DNA from: Campylobacterota bacterium
GTDB taxonomy: Bacteria > Campylobacterota > Campylobacteria > Campylobacterales > SZUA-545
Reading direction: 5' to 3'
Assembly: GCA_003561815.1 (NCBI GenBank)
Contig: PWVP01000202.1
Span: 1 to 32,716, forward strand
Length of the DNA: 32,716 nt
Positions 22,001 through 29,759 of this stretch are shown here, one piece after another (position 1 is the stretch's first letter; each line of letters opens with the position of its first letter). The notes below the pieces were generated by a model. It worked only from the letters and a program-made list of their open reading frames with translations. It ran no database searches and had not been told where the DNA came from. A program made the translations under genes and the position numbers.

Positions 22001-24096
22001 TAACCGCGTTCCTCTTCATATAGCTGCTGGATAACTTCGCCCAGTGGGTTGAAGGTCAACCGAAGAAAGATTATATCATGGATTCTTGAATCGGTTTCGC
22101 CGCCACTTGTGGTGTAGGGGGTGAGGGTGCGTGCCAGACTCAGTTCGCTTTGCCAGCAGCCGCGGTTGTACTGGTAGGCCATCCGGTAGCGCCGCGTCTC
22201 ATCGGTCATGAGATCCCGCTCGATCGCCCCTTCGATTCGGTGCGCGACATTGAAGCGGTGATGAGCACTCGCCTGCAGGTAGCGCTGATCCACGCCATCC
22301 CCGTCTGGATTGCGATACAGGTGGGTGAGGCTGTAGCCGGTATCGCCGCTTAGCTCAATGCTGCTGCTGGCACGCACCAGCGTGTGGTGCTCGTGGGAGT
22401 AGCGGCTGAGATTGCGCAGACTCAGGCGGCTGGTGGGGCGCCAGATCAGCTCATTTTCCAGCTCCAGCAGTGTGTTGTTGCGATCCATCTGTATCACCTG
22501 ATTGGCGCGGTGGGTCAAAACCGCTGTGCCCCGCCGGTTATACAGATACTGATTAAGCCCCAGCGAGAGGCTCGCATCGGAGAGTTCACCGGCCTGACGA
22601 TCGCGTGAGAAGTCGTTAAAAAACTCCCCGCGGCGCGTGTGCTCCAGCGGCTCGTGGTAGGTGGCACTGAGTCCCAGGGTGTGAAAGTGGGCCTTAAAGT
22701 CTCGTGCCAGCATCGTTGCGACACTGAGGCTGAGACTCTCGCGGCTATCGACCCCCCGGGTGGTCTCATCGTCGTAGTCGATCTGGTAGCGATCGATCTG
22801 GTAGACACCGCTTAGCTGCAGGTAGTCATTGAGTACAGAGGTGTGATAGCCCACCGGCAAAACCGCCCGCAGCTCCTGAGCCTCCAGCCCCTCCTCGCGG
22901 CTGTAGTTGCGGTAGCGCAGATCCAGTGAGTAGAGCAGGTTTCTATGAAAGAGGGGGCGGCTAAAGAGGTGACCATGCCCCTCGGGCTGAATCTGCACCA
23001 GATCCTTTCGGTTGCTATCGCGCAGATCCTTAAAGTGGCGCAGATAGAGACCCCCATAGCCGGCATCGACTTTGTAGAAGTAGTCCAGCTCATCGGTGAG
23101 GATGTGCCCCACGGAGCGATCGCGCTTATCCGGGTCGATCGACTCCACCTGTAGATAGTCCACATCGCTATACTCCTGATAGCGCAGGCGCAGCCCCTCC
23201 TGGTGGTGGCTGCGCGGTGACGAAAAGAGGCGGGTGCGCTCATAGTCCAGCTCGACACCGTAGTGGCGGCGATTTTCGATCTCATACTCCTCTTGAAAAC
23301 TGGAGCGCTCTTTAAACTCCCCGGCGCTTAGCTGCCCTTTAGAGTGGGGCGAATCGACAAACCGCAGCGTTGCGGCCACCCCTTCGCCCCGGCGGGTTCG
23401 CGTCTGGTGCCACAGCTCCAGATCCCACCAGTCGTGCGGCGCAAGATAGAGCGGCTGCTCAAAGAGCGTCCCCTCACGGCGGGAGTAGCCAAACCGGGGA
23501 AAGAGCAGACCGCTTCGGCGGGTCATATCGGTCGAGTGGCCAAAGTAGGGGGTGTATAAGACCGGCACATGGCCGGCGTAGAGCCGGGCGTTGTAGAGAT
23601 TGAGCCACTGCGCCTCCTGGTGGTGCGTCGCCCGTGAGAAGCGGATCGACCAGTCCGGGCCGTGGGGGGTGCAGCTTGAGAGGGTGCCGGAGTAGACATG
23701 AAGCACCCCCTCTTCGTGGTACGCCTCATCCCCCGAGAGCCAGAGACCGCTTTCGTTGAAGTGGGCATAGAGGTTATCGCTCCACCCCTCCGGGTGTGCG
23801 CCCCCTTGCAGGCGCAGATAGTCGGTGATAAAGGTGGTTTTCGCTTCGGCATCGTCGAAATAGACATTGCCGAAGAGCTCCGCGCTCTCCGCCTGCTGGC
23901 AAAGAATCAGGCGGTTGGCCCTTAAAAAGCGGCTCTCATCGCGCAGCAGCACATCCCCGCTTGCGCGGGTGGTGTTTGCCTCCTGTTGAACCCGATCGGC
24001 GTAGAGCTCATAGCGCTGCTGCCCAAAGAGCAGCGAAGCGCTGAGAAGAAAGAGTGCCAGCGCACCCTTAGGGCTGCACGACAATGGTGCGCCCAA
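22000..24096 (-). CDS. lptD: LPS-assembly protein LptD
   Basis: About 698 aa. Outer-membrane beta-barrel that inserts LPS into the outer leaflet. There is a signal peptide (ALALFLLSASLLFG), then an OstA-like N-terminal domain (ELYADRVQQEANTTRASGDVLLRDES...AESAELFGNVYFDD), then a long barrel region with alternating aromatic and charged strands to the C-terminus. No ATG precedes the signal peptide. TTG at 24096 with AGGA 5 nt upstream is the best start and gives a short basic n-region; a GTG at 24168 is the longer alternative and would overlap the RDD gene by 101 nt. Stop overlaps the mlaD start by one base. Function is well supported by fold and neighbours. Confidence 0.85.
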   Translation of the reverse strand: MGAPLSCSPKGALALFLLSASLLFGQQRYELYADRVQQEANTTRASGDVLLRDESRFLRANRLILCQQAESAELFGNVYFDDAEAKTTFITDYLRLQGGAHPEGWSDNLYAHFNESGLWLSGDEAYHEEGVLHVYSGTLSSCTPHGPDWSIRFSRATHHQEAQWLNLYNARLYAGHVPVLYTPYFGHSTDMTRRSGLLFPRFGYSRREGTLFEQPLYLAPHDWWDLELWHQTRTRRGEGVAATLRFVDSPHSKGQLSAGEFKERSSFQEEYEIENRRHYGVELDYERTRLFSSPRSHHQEGLRLRYQEYSDVDYLQVESIDPDKRDRSVGHILTDELDYFYKVDAGYGGLYLRHFKDLRDSNRKDLVQIQPEGHGHLFSRPLFHRNLLYSLDLRYRNYSREEGLEAQELRAVLPVGYHTSVLNDYLQLSGVYQIDRYQIDYDDETTRGVDSRESLSLSVATMLARDFKAHFHTLGLSATYHEPLEHTRRGEFFNDFSRDRQAGELSDASLSLGLNQYLYNRRGTAVLTHRANQVIQMDRNNTLLELENELIWRPTSRLSLRNLSRYSHEHHTLVRASSSIELSGDTGYSLTHLYRNPDGDGVDQRYLQASAHHRFNVAHRIEGAIERDLMTDETRRYRMAYQYNRGCWQSELSLARTLTPYTTSGGETDSRIHDIIFLRLTFNPLGEVIQQLYEEERG

Positions 24097-24517
24097 TCTT
24101 ATCCTGCCAGGTCTGGCGGTTGGGGTTGATCCAGGCCCAGATAAAGCCCAGATAGAAGAGCCACTCACTGATGGCGCGCATCGAACCCCTGGCCAGCGCC
24201 GCCATAAAGGGGGGCTTGCCCAGATCGTCGATGGTGATCACATAGATCTTCTGCCACAGTTTGCCCAGTGTCGCGCCATAGAGGGTGACAAAGATCGCGT
24301 GGTAGGCGATTTTGAGCGCCACAATCCACATCACCACCTCATTAAGCGACTCCAGACTCTGGGTGACCGTGCTAGCCGAGGCGATCCGATCCCAAAAGGC
24401 GACAAAGACCAGCAGGCTGATAATCAGCTCATCCACAATAAACGCCTTCACCCGCTTGGGCATCGGGGCTAAAGAGAGCCCCTCGCGCACCAGATCCCGC
24501 TCGAGCCGCTCATCCAT
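24068..24517 (-). CDS. RDD-family membrane protein
   Basis: 149 aa from ATG 24517, which has GGAG 6 nt upstream; earlier in-frame starts lie inside purD without a ribosome site. The RDD pattern is seen in KRVKAFIVDELIISLLV, with later AARGSMRAISEW near the family's second Arg site. Three hydrophobic segments (about 26-42, 60-82, 115-130) predict an integral inner-membrane protein. The second segment runs into TLYGATLGKLWQKIYV, typical of RDD proteins. Function of the family is mostly unknown. It overlaps purD by 8 nt and lptD by about 29 nt. Confidence 0.8.
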   Translation of the reverse strand: MDERLERDLVREGLSLAPMPKRVKAFIVDELIISLLVFVAFWDRIASASTVTQSLESLNEVVMWIVALKIAYHAIFVTLYGATLGKLWQKIYVITIDDLGKPPFMAALARGSMRAISEWLFYLGFIWAWINPNRQTWQDKIGRTIVVQP

Positions 24518-25781
24518 CCTGCTCTCCTGTAACCTGCCAGGCGATATCCCGGCGGTGCTGTTTGCCCTCGAAGTGGACACGATCCATCAGGCGGTAGGCG
24601 GCATCGCGCGCTGTGCGGACATTTTCGCCCAGCCCGACGCAGACGAGTACCCGCCCACCGGTGGCCATCAGCTTCTCGCCTTCGCGCTTCACCCCGGCGT
24701 AGGCGATATGGGCCTGTTCGCTCTGGGCACCCGCTTCGACGGTGATGGCGGCCGGTGGCGTGCTTTTATAGGGGTAGTGGGCACTCGCGGCCACGACGCC
24801 CACCGCGCAGAGGGGCTTAAAGCGCAGCTCAATCCCCTTCAGATCGCCGGTGGCCGCTTTGTAAAAGAGCTCGGTTGCCGGGGTTTGTAGTAGCGGCATC
24901 AGCGCCTCACACTCCGGGTCGCCAAAGCGGACATTAAACTCCAGCGTATAGGGCTCATTATCAACCACCATAATCCCACAGAAGAGCACCCCCTCAAAGG
25001 GGTGGCCATCCTTTTTCATCCCCGCTACCGTGGGGGCGATGATGCGGGTTTGGATCTTCTCCATCAGCTCCGGTGTGGCCAGGGGGGTGGGGCCATAGGC
25101 CCCCATGCCGCCGGTATTGGGCCCCTCGTCGCCATCAAGCAGCCGCTTGTGGTCCTGGCAGGCGGGCAGCACCACGAAATCTTCGCCATCACACAGCGCG
25201 AAGACCGAGAGCTCAAACCCGTCTAAAAACGCCTCAACCACGACGCGATTGCCCGCCTGGCCGAAGAGGTTGCCGCTGAGCATATCCCGCGCGGTCGCTT
25301 TGGCCTCGGCGTGATCGCGGGCGATAATCACCCCTTTGCCCGCACAGAGCCCATCGGCCTTAACGACGATCGGCGCGCTTAGGGTGTCGATAAACCGCTC
25401 GGCCGCCTCGATCGATTCGGTTTCGATGTAGGGGGCGGTGGGGATCTGGTGGCGTGCAAGAAAGTTTTTCATAAAGGCCTTCGAGCCCTCCAGCTGCGCC
25501 GCGGCGGCGGTGGGGCCGAAGATGTTCAGTCCGCGATCGCGGAAGCGATCGACGATGCCGCCGGTGAGGGGATCTTCAGGTCCGACGACGGTGAGGTCGA
25601 TCCCCTCAGCCTGGGCGAAGTCGGCCAGCGCTTCGTGATCGCTGATGGCCAGATTGGTTCCCAGATCGGCTGTGGCGCCGTTTCCGGGGGCGAAATAGAG
25701 CTTTTGGCAAGCCGGATCGGCTTTAAAGATGCGTCCAATGGCGTACTCGCGTCCGCCGCTTCCGATAATCAGTACATTCAT
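24510..25781 (-). CDS. purD: Phosphoribosylamine-glycine ligase (GARS)
   Basis: 423 aa, the normal length for PurD. It catalyses ATP-dependent ligation of glycine to phosphoribosylamine, step two of purine synthesis. N-terminal MNVLIIGSGGREYAIGRIF, with Tyr where most homologues have His after GGRE. The ATP-grasp core is IVVKADGLCAGKGVIIA with the P-loop-like region, and the metal and glycine sites are in GGMGAYGPTPLA and EFNVRFGDPECE. ATG start with GAGG about 10 nt upstream (long spacing). First gene of the run ending in pnp. A 253-bp leader region separates it from the flavoprotein gene upstream. Confidence 0.95.
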   Translation of the reverse strand: MNVLIIGSGGREYAIGRIFKADPACQKLYFAPGNGATADLGTNLAISDHEALADFAQAEGIDLTVVGPEDPLTGGIVDRFRDRGLNIFGPTAAAAQLEGSKAFMKNFLARHQIPTAPYIETESIEAAERFIDTLSAPIVVKADGLCAGKGVIIARDHAEAKATARDMLSGNLFGQAGNRVVVEAFLDGFELSVFALCDGEDFVVLPACQDHKRLLDGDEGPNTGGMGAYGPTPLATPELMEKIQTRIIAPTVAGMKKDGHPFEGVLFCGIMVVDNEPYTLEFNVRFGDPECEALMPLLQTPATELFYKAATGDLKGIELRFKPLCAVGVVAASAHYPYKSTPPAAITVEAGAQSEQAHIAYAGVKREGEKLMATGGRVLVCVGLGENVRTARDAAYRLMDRVHFEGKQHRRDIAWQVTGEQDG

Positions 25782-26034
25782 AGGAGAGTTGCCTCAATTG
25801 TTAAACACCGAACGGACGTTCACGCCAGTGATTTTGGTCATTCGTCACATAAGAAAGGGGGCGGCTGGTCCCTTTAGGCGGCAACTTCATCGTCTGCAGC
25901 AGACTCAAGCGAAGCCACCGACACACCGTTTCCAAACGGGCCCCCGAAACGAACAACTTGTCGACCCAAATAGATAGCGGGTAGCGTTCCGTTCAGCTTG
26001 ATCGCATTCTAGCAGGGGCTGAATCAATCACCGC
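25782..26034 (-). other. Long purD leader region with a small open frame
   Basis: No recognised gene. On the minus strand an open frame runs from just after a TAG at 26011 to a TAA at 25874 (44 codons, ending ESAADDEVAA). It looks protein-like but has no ATG. The only common start codons are TTG at 25969 and GTG near 25921, both with poor ribosome sites. TAGAAT at 26006-26011 could be a -10 box for purD, giving a leader of more than 200 nt. A small inverted repeat, CCGTTT-GG-AAACGG, lies inside. No known riboswitch is recognised. Confidence 0.35.
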
Positions 26035-27684
26035 TTAGTTTGTGAGATAGCGCCGCAGGGTGTGGAGCCACCGTTTGGGTCCCTTTAGGGGGAGCAGCTC
26101 CACCTGCAGGTGGTGGCCCGATGCGCGCCGAAGCAGACTGATAAGCGGCTCGTGGCGATCGGGGTAGTCGGTGCGGGTGTGGCTGCCGCGCGATTCGTGC
26201 CGGTGCAGTGCCGAAAAGACCATCGCTTCGGCGATATGCAGCGCGTTTTTCAGCTCCAAAATCGCCGTCAGCTCGACATTGCCCTCGGGGGTTTTATCGA
26301 TGCAGTGCAGCCCGCCGGTGAGCCCCTGAAGGTACTCGATATACTCCAGTGCATCTAAAAGCCCCGCCTCATGGCGAAAGATCCCCGCTTTATCCATCAG
26401 GGCGCGCCCCAGGCTTTTTCGGATGGCGCCGGTGTTGAAACGGTTTTCGCCCTCCAGATGGTAGGCAACCAGCGCGCGATCGGCGCGCAGATCCTCATCG
26501 GCAATCGTCTCGGGGGCTTTGGGCCGCCCCGAGGCGGCACGGGTGCCAATCAGGCGACCAAAGGCGACCGCCTCGAGCAGGCTGTTGCCCCCCAGGCGGT
26601 TGGCCCCGTGTACGCCGCTGCAGGCGCACTCACCGCAGGCGTAGAGCCCTTTGATGCCAGTCTGCCCCTGGGCGTTGACGACGATACCTCCCATGGTGTA
26701 GTGGGCTGCCGGGGCGATCTCTACCAGTTCGCGGGTGACATCGACCCCTTTTTTGATGGAGGCGGCACGCATAAAGGCGGGCAGACGGCGCTCAATCACC
26801 GCCGGATCGAGGTGGCGCACATCGATATAGACCGGACTGTTGGCCAAGATGCGCTTAGCAATCGCTCGCGAAAGGCGATCGCGGGTCTGAAGCTCGTCGG
26901 TAAAGCGTTGCCCCTCGCCATCGACCAGATAGCCCCCTTCGCCCCGTACCGCCTCTGAGACCAGCTCGCCTGAACCGGCCAGTGTGGTGGGGTGAAACTG
27001 CACAAACTCCAGATTGCTCAGCTCCAGACCCGCTTTGAGTGCCGCAGCCAGCAGATCGCCGGTGGTGCTAAGAGGGTTGGTGGTGTAGCCGGCGTAGATA
27101 CCCCCAAACCCGCCGCCAGCGAGCACTACCTCTCTGGCGGCAATCGCTTCGACGCTGCTTTTTTGTTGATTGAGCAGCGTGACGCCGGTGATGGCGCCGC
27201 GCCGGTGTGAGAGGCTCAATAAAAAACGCTGGGTTAAAAAGACCACCCCCGCTTCGCGGCAGGCGCGCATCAGGGCCTGTGTCAGCGCTGCGCCGGTTCG
27301 ATCGGCGACAAAACAGGTTCGCTTTTTGCCGGTGCCGCCGAAGCTGCGCTGGGCAATGCGACCCTCTTTATCGCGATCGAATCCGGCACCGAGCTTCTCC
27401 AGCCACTCGATGGTGCGCGCCCCTTCGGCACAGAGGGTGTGTGCCAGCGTCTCATCCGCCAGGCCGTCGGCCCCTTTTATGGTGTCTGCGGCGTGCTCTT
27501 TAGGGGAGTCCTCTTCGGTGTGGGCCAAAGCGGCGTTGATGCCGCCACTGGCCATGGCGCTGTTGCTCCGAAGGGGGTTGCCTTTGGTGATGACCACCAC
27601 CGATCGCTTCGCATCACGGGCGGCCAGAGCGGCACTCAGCCCGGCCAGACCGGTGCCGACAACCAGCACATCGCAGCTCTGCAC
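26035..27684 (-). CDS. FrdA/NadB-family flavoprotein
   Basis: 549 aa of the succinate dehydrogenase/fumarate reductase/L-aspartate oxidase flavoprotein superfamily. GTGLAG near residues 10-15 binds FAD; HPTTLAGSG with SEAVRGEGG and HYTMGGIVV form the dicarboxylate site; HESRGSHTRTDYP is near the C-terminus. The covalent-flavin His is Asn here (RSNSAMASGGI), so FAD should be non-covalent as in NadB. The C-terminal domain (ILELKNALHIAEAMVFSALHRHESRG) looks closer to FrdA/SdhA. GTG start 4 nt after the ferredoxin stop, without a clear ribosome site, so coupled translation is likely. The partner ferredoxin suggests a soluble reductase or dehydrogenase; L-aspartate oxidase is the main alternative. 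Confidence 0.82.
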   Translation of the reverse strand: MQSCDVLVVGTGLAGLSAALAARDAKRSVVVITKGNPLRSNSAMASGGINAALAHTEEDSPKEHAADTIKGADGLADETLAHTLCAEGARTIEWLEKLGAGFDRDKEGRIAQRSFGGTGKKRTCFVADRTGAALTQALMRACREAGVVFLTQRFLLSLSHRRGAITGVTLLNQQKSSVEAIAAREVVLAGGGFGGIYAGYTTNPLSTTGDLLAAALKAGLELSNLEFVQFHPTTLAGSGELVSEAVRGEGGYLVDGEGQRFTDELQTRDRLSRAIAKRILANSPVYIDVRHLDPAVIERRLPAFMRAASIKKGVDVTRELVEIAPAAHYTMGGIVVNAQGQTGIKGLYACGECACSGVHGANRLGGNSLLEAVAFGRLIGTRAASGRPKAPETIADEDLRADRALVAYHLEGENRFNTGAIRKSLGRALMDKAGIFRHEAGLLDALEYIEYLQGLTGGLHCIDKTPEGNVELTAILELKNALHIAEAMVFSALHRHESRGSHTRTDYPDRHEPLISLLRRASGHHLQVELLPLKGPKRWLHTLRRYLTN

Positions 27685-27688
27685 GGTT

Positions 27689-27979
27689 TTAGTACTTCAG
27701 GCGTACAAGGCCGTCGTGCTTTTGGACCTTCATCTGACAGACCAGACGCGCATTTTCGCCCACATCGGGGAAAGCGGCGAGCACCTTCACCTCTTTTTCG
27801 GTTTTGGGGGTGAGGTACTCCATACCGTTCATTACCTCTACGATACAGGTTCCGCATTCACCGTCACGGCACCCAAAAGGCAGGCCGCTGCCCATCTTCT
27901 CCATGATATCCTGCAGGGTTTCGCCCGGTTTGACATTGGCTGCCAGAAAGTCGTTGACGACTTCGATTCGTGTGGTCAT
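27689..27979 (-). CDS. [2Fe-2S] ferredoxin
   Basis: 96 aa plant/adrenodoxin-type ferredoxin fold. Four cluster ligands are visible: C37 (FGC), C42 and C45 (GECGTC) and a final Cys near residue 81 (RLVCQMKV), the C-x4-C-x2-C-xn-C pattern. No signal peptide. ATG at 27979 with GGAG 5 nt upstream is chosen over an in-frame TTG at 27994. Four bases separate its stop from the flavoprotein gene, so it probably delivers electrons to or from that enzyme. Confidence 0.9.
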   Translation of the reverse strand: MTTRIEVVNDFLAANVKPGETLQDIMEKMGSGLPFGCRDGECGTCIVEVMNGMEYLTPKTEKEVKVLAAFPDVGENARLVCQMKVQKHDGLVRLKY

Positions 27980-28005
27980 GATGACTCCAATCAAGGTGTA
28001 GTTGC

Positions 28006-28018
28006 TGCCGAGTCGGCA
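28006..28018. promoter_or_regulatory. Palindrome in the ferredoxin gene leader
   Basis: TGCCGA-G-TCGGCA is a perfect 6-bp inverted repeat around one base, 27 bp upstream of the ferredoxin ATG. A weak -10-like CATACT (28023-28028 on the minus strand) would place it at the transcription start, where a repressor could act. It may equally be a leader hairpin. Confidence 0.3.
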
Positions 28019-28070
28019 TGGGAGTATGTTAGTGATTTTTTGGGCTTAGAGCTGCACAAAATCTAGGCAG

Positions 28071-28361
28071 TCAGCTCTGCAGGGTGGGTTGGTCACTGCT
28101 GAGCTGATCGAGCAATAGACCAAGGGTGCTACTCTCTAGATCCATCAGTCGGGCCACCTCGGCTAGATCGATTCGGCCAAATTCGACCATATCAAAGAGC
28201 CGCATCAAAGGGCGACGGCAGCAGCTTTTGTTGCATCCGGTCACCAGTTTTTTGGCTTTAGGGTAGGGCAGGGAGGTGTTTTGAAAGAGCGTGATCGCCT
28301 CGGCGACGCTCTTTTCGCCGCAGGCGCAGATGGTGGTGCTGAGCAGATCGGCTTGGGACAT
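28071..28361 (-). CDS. Small Cys-rich protein resembling a BFD-type [2Fe-2S] domain
   Basis: 96 aa. Cys residues form two clusters: CAC (C12, C14) near the start in TTICACGEKS, and TGCNKSCCRRPL (C43, C47, C48). This resembles the bacterioferritin-associated ferredoxin pattern CxC...CxxC, but the second half is C-x3-C-C, not exact. The rest is predicted helical and ends in an acidic/polar tail. ATG with AAGGAG 5 nt upstream and its own -10 box. It may bind an iron-sulfur cluster or metal; its position upstream of the ferredoxin-flavoprotein pair suits a redox role, but I am not sure of the family. Confidence 0.6.
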   Translation of the reverse strand: MSQADLLSTTICACGEKSVAEAITLFQNTSLPYPKAKKLVTGCNKSCCRRPLMRLFDMVEFGRIDLAEVARLMDLESSTLGLLLDQLSSDQPTLQS

Positions 28362-28387
28362 ACTGGCTCCTTGGGTGGCCGTTAGTC

Positions 28388-28393
28388 TTTATA
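28388..28393 (-). promoter_or_regulatory. Putative -10 box for the Cys-rich gene
   Basis: TATAAA within CTACTATAAAG on the minus strand, 27 nt before the ATG at 28361, in a 66-bp gap after the porin gene. No clear -35 box. Confidence 0.4.
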
Positions 28394-28427
28394 GTAGCCC
28401 GTTCGATCGAGGATGATTGATTAATTT

Positions 28428-29726
28428 TTATTCAGGTAGAGCCAGTCGCAGGATGAGGCGCACCAGCCGTTCGCGTGCCAGAAGCGGGGTGATGTCGCTC
28501 GCCTCAGAAACCTGCAGGGTTAGATGGCTCTCCGGTGAAAAGTAGCTTTGCAGATGGAGGGTGTGTTCGCGGGTGTGCTGGGTGGTGCCCGGGGCGAAGC
28601 CGTTTTGCGATCCGATCTGGTAGTCGATCACCCCGGCAGCGGCGACTAGCGGCACGCCAAAGGGGTCAAAACGGCTACCCGCCACCAGACGCACACTGTC
28701 GGTATCGGCGATATTGGCGTGGTTGGTGGTTAGCCCTGTGATCTCGCTGGCGGTGACCGATAGGGGGCTAATGAGTGTGCCGTTTAAGACCGTGCCGGGA
28801 TTGGCTGGAACGCGGCTGGCGGTCAGATGGGCAAAGGATCCCGCCTCTTTCCATCCTAGCCGTGCTTGATACAGGCGGCTGTCGATCCTCTCTGCATGGT
28901 GCCGTTCGCCGTAGAGATTGGCCCCCATATCCTGCTGCCAAAGCACACCCGCATCTAGCGCAAAGGCCCCGTATCGGCTTGGGATCTGCTCTTGCCAGCG
29001 TAGATCGGCGACCCAGAAAAGATCCTCAAAGGCGTAGCCCCATCCGCCGATCGTGCGCCGATCGGTAGTGTGGTGCAGGCCGATCGCGGCGGCTTTGAGA
29101 TCCGGCGCGTTGCTGCCTAGGATATGGGTGCCGATCGGCACAAACCGCCCCACTTGATAGCCGCGCCCATAACCGAGTGCGCCATAGGGGTGATCGGGCG
29201 GGGCGCTGTTGGAGGCGCTGGAGGCGGCGATGCGGTGCAGGTAGATCGCTTCACTTGTCCAGTCGCCACTTCGCCAGCTAAGGCGGAGCGCTTCGTAGCT
29301 GCTAGGCAACATACGCTGGTTGGCCCCGATAAAGCCGGTATCGATCAGCTGCCGTCCGGTGGTGAGGGTGAGGCGATCGGTCTGAAAACCCGCCGAAGCT
29401 TCGGCCAGATAGGCAAAACTCTCACCGTGGTGATCGAGCAGACCGATGTCGTTTTGGTGCGGGTTGGTTGAGAGGGTGTTGAGCCGGGTGCTGCTGTGCG
29501 CCACGGCCCGAAAGCGCCATCGATCCGGCTGCCACTGCGCTCCAGCCTGCAAACCCAGCGCCGTGCTGCGGGCGGCAAGTGCGCTGCTGCCGTAAACTTG
29601 CTCGCCATCTAGAGTGTGGCGCAGATCCCGCTGCAGGGAAAAAAGCTGCATATCTATGATCGGCGTGAGTGCCGCCTCGGCCCATAAGAGATTGACACAT
29701 AAAAACCACAGCCCGACACCCCGCAC
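28428..29726 (-). CDS. OprD-like outer-membrane porin
   Basis: 432 aa. The signal peptide MRGVGLWFLCVNLLWAEA is followed by alternating amphipathic strands rich in aromatic residues and Gly (RLSWRSGDWTSEAIYLHRIA, LGWKEAGSFAHLTASR), with a C-terminal strand ending RLILRLALPE. The segment around TTGRQLIDTGFIGANQRMLPSSYEALRLSW resembles the OprD-family/Campylobacterota porin motif. It should form a channel for small solutes in the outer membrane; the substrate is unknown. GTG start with AAGGGGG 5 nt upstream (an ATG two bases earlier is out of frame). It follows the kinase gene by 33 bp, perhaps as part of the same transcript or its regulon. Confidence 0.8.
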   Translation of the reverse strand: MRGVGLWFLCVNLLWAEAALTPIIDMQLFSLQRDLRHTLDGEQVYGSSALAARSTALGLQAGAQWQPDRWRFRAVAHSSTRLNTLSTNPHQNDIGLLDHHGESFAYLAEASAGFQTDRLTLTTGRQLIDTGFIGANQRMLPSSYEALRLSWRSGDWTSEAIYLHRIAASSASNSAPPDHPYGALGYGRGYQVGRFVPIGTHILGSNAPDLKAAAIGLHHTTDRRTIGGWGYAFEDLFWVADLRWQEQIPSRYGAFALDAGVLWQQDMGANLYGERHHAERIDSRLYQARLGWKEAGSFAHLTASRVPANPGTVLNGTLISPLSVTASEITGLTTNHANIADTDSVRLVAGSRFDPFGVPLVAAAGVIDYQIGSQNGFAPGTTQHTREHTLHLQSYFSPESHLTLQVSEASDITPLLARERLVRLILRLALPE

Positions 29727-29752
29727 ATCTACCCCCTTAGTCTGAAGGGCGG

Positions 29753-29758
29753 ATTCTA
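29753..29758 (-). promoter_or_regulatory. Putative -10 box of the porin gene
   Basis: TAGAAT on the minus strand in the 33-bp gap just after the kinase gene, 27 nt before the porin GTG. No clear -35 box; the porin may also be reached by read-through from the kinase operon. Confidence 0.4.
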
Positions 29759-29759
29759 G

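Noticed and set aside
25858-25960. Possible tmRNA, because the open frame ends in ADDEVAA like a proteolysis tag
   Set aside because: No tRNA-like acceptor, T-arm or CCA end is found nearby, and Campylobacterota tags known to me end differently.
28048-28078. AGAGCTG...CAGCTCT inverted repeat at the end of the Cys-rich gene
   Set aside because: The 17-nt loop is large and no T-run follows on the minus strand; only weak support for a terminator.
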